From Eucommia ulmoides (taxonomy: Eukaryota > Streptophyta > Magnoliopsida > Garryales > Eucommiaceae): a stretch of 64,000 bases of DNA. The stretch is taken from positions 12,043,001-12,107,000 of the forward strand of contig CM028340.1 in the NCBI GenBank assembly GCA_016647705.1, in the 5' to 3' direction. Position numbers and translations under genes: made by a program. Under the pieces are notes generated by a model, which was given only the letters and a program-made list of their open reading frames with translations, was not told where the DNA came from and searched no databases. This document shows positions 55,227 through 64,000 of the stretch, in pieces; within the stretch, counting starts at the first letter, position 1; each line of letters begins with the position of its first letter.

Positions 55227-57901
55227 GTATGTGCTCTATTCGTTGCTGCTGTTATTGTTTTTAAACCACAATACTTGCTCTAATGCATGCTCCTATCATC
55301 ATATGGTTGTACTGGAAAGTCGAGTATTGAGAAATTTGCATGTCTTCTTTTTCACCCATTATTGGCTGATCATGTAAATTATCTTTTTTTGCGTAAATTA
55401 TCTTGAGCTACATATTGATGGTGGAGAAGTTTTGCTTATTAAATCTACATGTGCTGTCTTTGATAATGTCCTTAATAACAGTGGTGGAATTCCAAATGAG
55501 CATGTTTTGGCAGTCAAATATATTCTTTTCCTAAAACTCGGTAAGTGGATGCTAATGCCTGCTCACTAGATATGCTATGGTGCTGTGAAGATTTGTATTA
55601 GGTTCTTACATTAAACTTTTTGAAAATCAAAACATGCACGCACTAAGTTTCTTTCAAATTCTTTGGATCCATAGTTGGCAACTTTGGCACTGACGTTGGG
55701 AAAAACAAGTACTGCCCCCCAATTTGCAAATAATATTAGCCATATGTGTTGTCTGTCATACTGTGCCCATGGTAGTTAGGTTGACTGCAACCAATTAGAC
55801 ACTTCACAATCATGTGTCATTGAAATGTGATTTTTTTCAAACTCGATCAAGGCGCATTTCTTTTTGGGTCCCTGTGATGGAAAACTACCACCTCAAGTGT
55901 CATGATGCCTGGAAGAAGATGTTTCTTTGCATTTTATCAATGTTTTATTTTTGAAATTCTTTGCATTTCTATAATTCAAGCTGGAAAGGTAGTTCTTTGG
56001 TCAATAAAAAAACACTATGGTTGCATTTCTGTTTCTTCCAATTCGACCTTATTTTTCATTGTTGATATAATGAGTTTAACTTAACTTTGTTGGTATTTTT
56101 CTCCTTTTTGCTCTCTAACCTATTCTCTCTTCTTGCAGGCGGCCACCACCATGGCAACACCCTATCGCACACCTCAAACCACCATTGTTGTAAAACTTCA
56201 GCAACACCATCACAAAGTTATCGTTGCCACGCCATCGCCATCACAAAGCCGCTATCATCTCTTGAAGGCTCATCCATCTCTTTCTCTGCCTACGGTGGTC
56301 TCCCCTCTCTCTCTTTCTCACTCTAAATTGTTTTTGTTTACTGTTTCTGTTTCTGTTTATGAATCGTAAAAGATTGATCCGAAAAAAAAAAATCAAGGTA
56401 GCATTTGGTTTCTGTTTTTGTTTCTGTTTTTTGTTTACTGTTTCTGTTCCCATTTCTGTTTTTTTTGTTTTTTTGTTTACTGTTTCTGTTCCCATTTCTG
56501 TTTCTGTTTCTTTACTGTTTCTGTTCCCATTTCTGTTTCAGTCCTAAAATATCGAACTAAAAAAGTAACGTCGCATTTGGTTTCTGTTTCTGTTTCTGTT
56601 TCTGTTTTAGTAACGTCGCACTTTTGGTTTTGGCAAATTGAAAACTCAGAGATGCAAATTGGTTTTTGATTGATCAAGCTTTGGTCTTAAGAAAATGTGC
56701 TATGATTTATATTATAGATGGTTTCTTCCTGATCAATTTTGACAATTAGGTGGTTAAGTTTCCTTGATTGATTATGTTTTATTTTATATCTCAGATTTTC
56801 GAACAAAATTTATAAATCAGAATGGGCGGATCTGGATGGTGATGGTCGGGGTGGCTCTGTCCCGCCTCTTCTTCGCTCCCTTTGTCTTCTCTTAGCCACC
56901 AGCACGCCACCGCTTCCTCTGCCCTTTTCTCAGATGCCACAACACTGTTTTTTTTTAAGGATGTTTTTATGAACATATTGTTCGTTTATGGAAACAGGGA
57001 GTTGGGAAGCTGCAAAGAGGCATTGATTGAGGATGAAGAATGCTATTGTTGCTGTAAGTTCTTTCCAACTCTTTGTTCATTCTTACGATGAATATTTGTT
57101 TTTCTTATTAGGGCATTTTTTCAAACTTTGATTAATTGTTGGGATTGTTTTCATAATCTACAAATAGCATTTGTTTGGTGTTTCTGTTCCCATCTGTTCT
57201 GAATTTTTAAGATCAGAATAGGAACATAATTGGGTTGTGTTTGATATTATGGAATTAGAACATATAATTGATTTAAATTTTCTATATGAATCTTCCCCTT
57301 TCAATTGTTTTCAATTGATTCCGTACTTTGTTTTGTCAATGATGGTTGAATTTTGTTTATATGAGCAATTACTTTAATGGATTGGGCATATTTTCTTGAG
57401 TATTGGGGACCCTGAACTAGGTATGTCTTACCACACTATCAACGTCCTCACTTATGCCCCGCTGTTCTGTTAATTTTTTTCGATTAGACGAATGAAATTC
57501 ACAATATTAATTCCTAAATAGTTATTTTTTATTAATTATTATGCAATTCACGATATGTATTTGATTGCCATGGATAAAAAACACAACTACCATTCAATCC
57601 GAGGTAAAACTAAGATATTGTTAGCGTTTTTATTTTCATTTATAATGATGTATCAATTTTCAAGGACTATGGATTTATACTTTATCCAGATTTTGTTTAA
57701 TTTAAGTTATTTGATATGAGACATGAATTTTTTTTTTTTGGATTTGTGATTAAGTACTTACTAATCATTTGTTTATTGTTTTTTTGTTATATAAAATTGG
57801 AGAATTAAAAAGTTTTACTGAATTCTTTTTGCCAATCATTTATTGCAATTTTTTTTTAAAATGTTATGCGCTTGGACTAATTATGATTTAAAAATATTTC
57901 A

Positions 57902-58403
57902 ACATTTAAATAGATAGATGTATATATATTATTAATTTATCTTATTTCTATTATGGATTTAGGTAGGTCGACAAAATAAGATGACGATAAATTGATGGGG
58001 GTACAATCATGAGGTAATTGCTTCATTTTAATTTAATTCAAATTGTCCGCAATTTTATAATAACTTATTTATTTGTAAAATTGACGTGCATTGTGTTTGT
58101 CTCTCATTGGCCAATATACATACATGTGACATCCTAAATATTTCAAAATCTGACATTTAAATAGATAGATGTATATATATTATTAATTTATCTTATTTCT
58201 ATTATGGATTTAGGTAGGTCGACAAAATAAGATGACAATAAATTGATGGGGGTACAATCATGAGGTAATTGCTTCATTTTAATTTAATTCAAATTGTCCG
58301 CAATTTTATAGTAACTTATTTATTTGTAAAATTGACGTGCATTGTGTTTGTCTCTCATTGGCCAATATACATACATGTGACATCCTAAATATTTCAAAAT
58401 CTG
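57902..58403 (+). repeat. 251-bp tandem duplication, nearly identical
   Basis: ACATTTAAATAGATAGATGT starts at 57902 and again at 58153. The units differ at only a few positions by eye (e.g. GACGATAAA/GACAATAAA, ATAATAAC/ATAGTAAC). Confidence 0.95.
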
Positions 58404-59109
58404 ATGAAGCTAATCTATGGTTTGATAATATATGTTTAAGGTAAGTTCTAGGAGCCTTGGATGGTGGGCTTAAGTGTCTTGGGTGGTGGTGTTATTTTAT
58501 TAAGTTTATATTTATTCGTTATTGGTTGTTTTGTTATTAGTTGTGTTTATCAAATTCATATCACAAAGTATGTATTATTGTTCATTCGTAATTTTTTGTG
58601 TTACTGTTCATTCGAAACTTTGGTGGTGTTTATTTTGTTTGTTATAGTTGTATTGGTTAATATCGTGTTTGGAAGTTATTGGTTGTGTTAATTTGAAAAC
58701 AGGAGTTCAGAATTTGGAAATGTTGCATAAACAAAGGGGGTTATGTCAAAATTTTTATATACAAGTTATTGGTTGTGTGGTTATTTTTGTGCTTATTTGG
58801 GAAAAAGAGTTGAAAATTTTATCTGATTGTGGGACCCGATTGTTCGCTATTATTGTTATATAATTGATTATTGATGTTCAATTGTTACTTATATACAAAA
58901 AAAAAAAACATTCTCTACAAATAAATACTAATGAGATTTGGATTGGTAGTTGTATTATTTTAATAGCCGAATATCTGTGTTATTAGATATTGATATTTAA
59001 ATGTCAATTATTGTTGATTTTTAATAAAACAATTGTAAAATGTTGTATAAACACGGGAAGTTATATCAGTTTTTATAGGGTTTTTTTTTTTTTTCTTTTT
59101 TTTTTTTCG

Positions 59110-59140
59110 CCCGTGCCTTTAGGCACGGGTTATGCCCTAG
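59110..59140 (+). promoter_or_regulatory. Helitron 3' terminal hairpin and CTAG end
   Basis: Perfect stem CCCGTGCC/GGCACGGG with loop TTTA, then TTATGCC and CTAG. This is the termination signal used in rolling-circle transposition; the host T follows at 59141. Confidence 0.9.
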
Positions 59141-59416
59141 TATATATATATATATATATATATGAGCGTACTGACACTCTCTCTTCTCTTTTTTTTTTTT
59201 TTATATATATATATATATATATATATTAATTATATCCAAATTACATTAACCTCCCTTCAATTAAAAGTTTGAAGTTACTTAAGTCCTATTTCAAATTTTA
59301 AGGTTTTAAAATTGCGAATTGACCCTTAAAATTTTAAATCAAATAATAAATAACACTATTTACCCCTGTAAATTTCGAATTATTCCAAAATACGATAAAA
59401 AAATCAGGATCTTACA

Positions 59417-62400
59417 ACCCTTCCTTCCTAAAAGAAATTTCGTCCCGAAATTTTCGTTCAAAATAATAGTACGTCAGATTCGCTCTGCATGGTTATGTTA
59501 GTCATACTTGATTCTAGAGCAATTGTTTTCTATAGAGGGTCCTATAACCAAAAGTCATCCAAAATTCTTAACCGTCAATTTCATCAATTCATTTCCACAT
59601 ATCATAACATTTTCCTTCGTAGTGGCCAACGTTATAATCCAATAATCAACAACTAGATTGTACTTTGGTTGGTAATGCCTAACACAATCAACCAATTATC
59701 CCAGGGTTCTAACACTCCCGCTGCGCTACTCTGATACAGTCAAAATCAACAACACTATATGCTAAAAATATTTCAGTACATTGAGTCTATTTTATTCCAT
59801 CGTAACCGGCACCTATCCATTTCATCTGATATTTTCTAGTCGCCCGTTGCAACGATATTCTCCATTCAGCATTTAACCTAATAATAATTGCCACCAATCT
59901 CATAAGCACAAATAACTCAACTATCATTAACCTCGATACCTATCTCAATTCTTTAATACTCTTATCGATATCTTTCATAATACCTAAATATCATCAATTC
60001 TTATAACTACAACTCAAATATATCAAACAAATAATCTATAAGAATTCCTTTCATGTCTCCACATTTTACCAAGTCTCTGATATGGCCACGTGCTTCAAGT
60101 TTGTTTCCACCTGTCTAGCATACTTCAAACATATATCCATGTATATATATACGTCTCAAAGGACATAGGTACGCCCCAGTCACAACGAAATCGATACATT
60201 CTAAAAATTACTAGCTACTAACTGTAAAATATTATATCATGCATACATATCATCTCAAGGATATTTTAAATTCCCCTTGTTCTGTAACATCTCAATAACT
60301 TCTAATTTCCAGGAAAAAAAAAAAAAAAAGGTAGTCACATCCGGCTATTTTTAAATCCTGCAAAAGTTTCGTTTTCCTATCTCAGTTCAGTCTATCAGAT
60401 CAGAATCCTGTATCCTTTTTATATAACACTTTATGCGATGCCACCACGATTGACGACAAGATAGTTATTAGCATAAACAGATTTTATTAACACTGCACAA
60501 TCTTCCCCCTTACCAGAAACTTCCACGACACAACCCCTCAACATATCTTCCAACACCTGAATCGTATTTCCTGATAAACCATTAATCCATGACTGGAACC
60601 AGGTATCAACTTCCACTTGGGCAACTTAAAGGAGTATGGAAAATTTTAACCCGCATGTTCAAATAACTATCAGCTCCTAGCACTACAGTTTCCCCCACGG
60701 ATTGTTCATATACTGACGACTTATTTTACTTTGATAACAATTATTGTCCAGATCACCTTATGGCGACAACACCTATGATTTCAGAATTCCAGTTCCAAAA
60801 TTTCGAATAACCGATTAATAACATTCCTAGAATTACTAGTCCTTATCCCTTTTGATTTTTAAAAGAATATCTTGTCCCAACTTAATCTTAATGTTTGCAT
60901 TAAATTGGTGCATCATGCAATCGAACAATCCTATAAATATGTATACATATATTGGACATGCGCATCAAGAACACACTCCTCGAACTACTCTCACTTTTCT
61001 TTTCTGGTATAGGTCAAGGCTACCATAGCCCACCTAGAGATTTCGTTACTTCTCAATCTTAACTTGACTAACAAATCACCGAATAACAAAGGCCGTGATT
61101 TTCCATTTCCATTCTAATCTACTAATCATACTCACGCCATTACAGTATAGTTAATATTACTGGGGTATTGCATATCTTATTCTATGCACTTCTTTTTAAG
61201 GTCTCATCTGTATATTGGCATTACTAACCCTACACATTTTAATTCAAATTCCCAAACTTCATCATTCTTTCAGACACCCCAATCAACTCTATAGTCAATT
61301 TCCACTGCCTTGCTAAACCTTCATAGCTGAACATTTGACCTTTACATGTCTACACCACGTTATAAAAAATCAATACTGAACAGCGTTACCATCTGACCAG
61401 CCGTCCACTAAACTTATAAGGGCCTCAACTTAACCCATAAATTAATATGAACAACCAACTCACTATATTTTTTTTTGACCCGAAATATTTGTATAGTCAG
61501 CCCTGTGACCATCTTCATTCCCTTCCACTCTAATCGTTTTCAATTGGACATCTAACTTCTGCGCTTCTACCATACAATCGGTAAATATCAACTTCATATT
61601 TACAAGCTCAATTTGAGTGGTCCCCCAACCAATTGCCTAATAGACTTACAAAGATCTCAATTTGACACACACAATAATAACCCAAATATGCACAACCCTG
61701 CTTTTTCCCATTTCCGATTTAAAGCACAAATCCCGTCATACAAGAGATGTCACTAAATGTTAGAACGAATACAATCTCTACTAGTTCCAAAAAGTTTCGA
61801 ATTCCAGTCACATGTTCTCGGCCTTTTCCATATTCCGTCAATTCACCACTTCGACTTCCTTTGGATTCACTTGAATGCTATGCCTTAAGAGCACTAGTTA
61901 TATTTACTGCACTAGTCACCGCCTTAGTAACACATTCTGAAGATGTTCAACATGCTCTTCTCTACTTCCGACCGGATCACCGTTTTTACCACGTCACAGT
62001 CTCTAATCTTCGATTACAAATATCCTACTCAAAAAAAATCTGACACCCTATTTGTTGCAATCGATTTAACAACCTATCCATTCTAACTTTTACGTTACCA
62101 ATACCGGATCTTTATGGAGGTCTACATAAATCATTAGTTGATATTCTAATTTATTGTGACGACTTTTTCTTCTATTAAAACTTCCTAAACCGCAAACAAA
62201 CTTACTCCAATTTTCAATATCCAACAATTTATTTATTTATTTATTTTTTTATTTTTTACCACCCAAAATTATTCAAATTCAACTAAATGCAATCAATCAT
62301 CGACTTAAATTAATCCACTCAATTTTTCCTATCCCATAGCAATCACCTTTAAAGTCCCAAAATTATAATTTCAAATCTCAATTTCCCACATTCATTAACA

Positions 62401-63281
62401 CCAGTATACTTAACCAACTTATGTGCCGAACGTTCACCTCCTTATCATTATGGAACTTATTTAACAGCAACCACAATTACTAATCACGCTTACAAGCACC
62501 CTGTCCATTCTCGAAACTACATAGGGAAGATCCCTAGCTATTACAATATCCACTGCCGAAACTTGTTTGAACAGCATCTGCGTACTGACTTGTGATATCC
62601 TTTCTTTAACACTTTTCTAACCTCTTAAACCCACTATCAGACTAACTGAGGTACTAGATATGCCTTCCCCACAATACATACTTTTATTCATCACAAATTT
62701 GACTCCACCCGCAACTCGATATTACTCATTCAAATGGATTATATTTACACGCATCCACTATCCTCCCAAATCCATAATCGTCGGCTACTTCCTATATATC
62801 ATTTCCTATTACATTGCTATATGCCACAACTGATACTCCGTCTATTAATTAATCTAAAAAGTGCTACTACATTAAATTCTTGTCTAGTAACGTCACAGTT
62901 TCCTTTCAGATTGCCTAGAAGGAGATTTACTCCCTTTGAATATCATTTCTTATTTCGACTTAAGTGTGTTCTGCCATATCATCTAGTATATTGATAACGA
63001 CATGATTTATTGTTTGTCTAACTTAGCCTTTTTATCTTGTGGAAGACATCCCTCCTAGCAATATCACCACGTGATCATATCGTTGCTCGCCAAAAAGACA
63101 ATCCTCCTCGCACCATGCTAATGCACAACTTTATGAAATAAAGTACCTAACACCCACATACCAAGCTCACCTATTAACACCCTATCTCATGTCCCCTACT
63201 GACTAGACGACTGGCACGTCCTCCTATCTCATGATCTTCTACTGACGTATCTCCTAACAAGTCTACAAAACCTATAACCTA
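59417..63281 (-). other. Internal region of the LARD-like element, no coding recognised
   Basis: 3.9 kb, relatively C-rich on the plus strand. The longest minus-strand frame (60616-60431, 61 codons, MEVDTWFQSWINGLSGNTIQ..) and the plus-strand frames at 61747-62043 and 62734-62994 show no gag, protease, RT or integrase motif. An A-run lies at 60313-60329. Chromoviral coding sequence has been lost or replaced. Confidence 0.7.
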
Positions 63282-63294
63282 GGCTCTGATACCA
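63282..63294 (-). promoter_or_regulatory. Primer-binding site (tRNA-Met) of the LARD-like element
   Basis: TGGTATCAGAGCC on the minus strand, five bases from the LTR end; a perfect match to the usual plant site. Confidence 0.93.
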
Positions 63295-63299
63295 AAATT

Positions 63300-64000
63300 T
63301 GTCACACCCCACACCGAACACCCATCATGTGGGGCCGGCGTGACGTAGACAAGTGACCATCCACTAACTAGCCAACCTAATGCGTCAATAACAAAATTGT
63401 AAATCCATACAACACATATAGTAGTCCCATCCTGTAGGGATACACCGTCCCGAATATAAATACAATCAAAATAAATCCCCTGAACCTCACTTAGATTTCC
63501 TTCCTGATATCCCGTCTCCAAAATTATCCTCAAATAACCCATTCGCGTGACTCGCGTAATCTCTATCTAGCGTCAGTAGGGGATCGACCAACTCCTAACT
63601 ATTTTACCTGCAAGTGTACTGCCTTCTTAGTAAAAATATTTTTAAAATAATAATACATTCTACAATATTTAAATGGATCAAATGTAAGTTTATAAATACC
63701 ACATAGCTCGTAAAATCCCCAGTATATGAGCAGAAAAAATAAAGTGACATAATTAAGTTCCATTCAAATTCTAATATAAAAAAAAAAAGAATCATACTAA
63801 TTACCCTGATAATAAATATCAAATCAACCGATATACGAAAAACACCACATCTCAAGCACCCATCTCAAACACACACCTCAAATTCACACGCTGGCCAGCC
63901 CTAATGATCGTTTTAACCTCACGATCGGGAGTTTGCAACGGTACCGTACCATCTGTAGGATATGCCTTCCTATGAACACCCATCACTCCGCCAAAGCGGA
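63300..64000 (-). repeat. 5' LTR of the LARD-like element, cut by the window end
   Basis: TGTCACACCCCACACCG onward is parallel to 51325-52029 almost base for base and reaches the first unit of the 23-bp array at 63981. The minus-strand ORFs 63279-63542 and 63604-63855 are LTR sequence, as is the matching ORF at 51379-51567 in the other copy. Confidence 0.93.

Larger units (their letters stand above)
53875..59140 (+). mobile_element. Non-autonomous Helitron of 5.27 kb with captured DNA
   Basis: The 3' end is textbook: a perfect 8-bp hairpin CCCGTGCC-ttta-GGCACGGG (59110-59129), seven bases, then CTAG (59137-59140), followed by T. The proposed 5' end is TCTATATAATAAATCAG (53875) preceded by A. 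Both ends sit in TA microsatellite DNA (..TATATATA and TATATATA..), as expected if it jumped into one TA run. No Rep/helicase is present. Inside are GC-rich, exon-like patches with splice-site-like borders (54100-56300), a 106-bp and a 251-bp tandem duplication, and T/C-rich DNA with many TTTCTGTT units (56330-56620). The 5' end is less certain than the 3' end. Confidence 0.75.
51325..59416 (-). repeat. 3' LTR of the LARD-like element, split by a Helitron
   Basis: LTR pieces 51325-53874 and 59141-59416, about 2.8 kb together, with CA/TG borders and polypurine tract at 59417-59428. It includes a 23-bp tandem array (52010-52173), a segment that is purine-rich on the minus strand with GC-rich patches (about 52990-53750), and TA/CA microsatellites. 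ORFs in 52924-53852 on both strands are low-complexity translations. Confidence 0.82.
51325..64000 (-). mobile_element. Chromovirus-derived, non-coding LTR element (LARD-like), minus strand
   Basis: Two copies of an LTR beginning TGTCACACCCCACAC on the plus strand lie at 51325 and 63300, the second cut by the window end. Next to 63300 the minus strand reads TTTTGGTATCAGAGCC, a tRNA-Met primer-binding site. Next to 59416 it reads GGAAGGAAGGGT before TGTAAGATCC, a polypurine tract. Just upstream is ATTTCGGGACGAAATTTC (about 59434-59455), a motif known near the end of Del/Tekay chromoviruses. The internal 3.9 kb has no recognisable gag or pol. About 20-25 differences over 700 comparable LTR bases by eye suggest a fairly recent insertion. 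Confidence 0.88.

Noticed and set aside
1..64000. Host genes, tRNA or rRNA genes, or a new multi-gene system
   Set aside because: I found no cluster of intact genes and no RNA gene. Everything with protein-like sequence belongs to broken retroelements or to short unrecognised relics, so the novelty here lies in repeat structure and not in a gene system.

Overview
This window looks like intergenic DNA from a large, repeat-rich flowering-plant genome, most likely a dicot; the species cannot be told from it. The evidence is the families present: Ty3/gypsy elements of the Tat, Athila-like and chromovirus types, Ty1/copia elements including Sirevirus-type ones, non-autonomous Helitrons, and Harbinger-like MITEs with TAA target duplications. 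I found no intact host gene, rRNA, tRNA or CRISPR. Almost every reading frame over 60 codons is either a piece of a decayed retroelement protein or a by-product of low-complexity DNA.

Layout. 1-7.72 kb: 3' half of a Tat-type gypsy element (broken RNase H, second RNase H and integrase, a 3' spacer with a 91-bp tandem repeat, a long antisense ORF relic, then LTR-like sequence). 7.73-12.42 kb: a minus-strand copia element with both LTRs and TSD ACTTT. 12.43-14.77 kb: Helitron relic. 15.05-17.95 kb: two Harbinger-like elements with TAA duplications. 19.1-22.57 kb: a copia element with 5' LTR, PBS, gag, protease and integrase, cut off inside RT. 22.6-24.6 kb: AT-rich DNA with a palindromic repeat array and unrecognised minus-strand ORF relics.

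24.62-30.26 kb: a solo Sirevirus LTR (TSD AAATT) containing a solo Athila-like LTR (TSD ATGAA) and a second solo Sirevirus LTR (TSD GCTCC). 30.5-33.8 kb: a 5'-truncated Sirevirus with its 3' LTR. 34.0-48.2 kb: a four-step nest. An old Sirevirus LTR was hit by a complete Sirevirus (35290-47730, TSD TGATT). The 3' LTR of that element was then hit by an Athila-like element (40473-43890, TSD TCGGT) and, 21 bp downstream of that TSD and in the opposite orientation, by a solo LTR of the same family (43917-45816, TSD GTTGG). The last two form a kilobase-scale inverted repeat.

48.7-50.5 kb: a Tat LTR, PBS and gag start, then a minus-strand Athila-like LTR piece. 51.33 kb to the window end: a minus-strand chromovirus-derived element with LTRs, PBS and PPT but no recognisable coding region. 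Its left LTR carries a 5.3-kb Helitron with captured exon-like DNA.

The most unusual theme is that three unrelated LTR families each carry clusters of short GC-rich perfect palindromes. The arms are conserved and the central bases vary (CACCGC..GCGGTG, CGGT..ACCG/CAGT..ACTG, and TCCGC..GCGGA). Together with the exact target duplications, these make the window a readable history of insertion, LTR-LTR recombination and CpG decay. All boundaries were read by eye, without alignment or database search.
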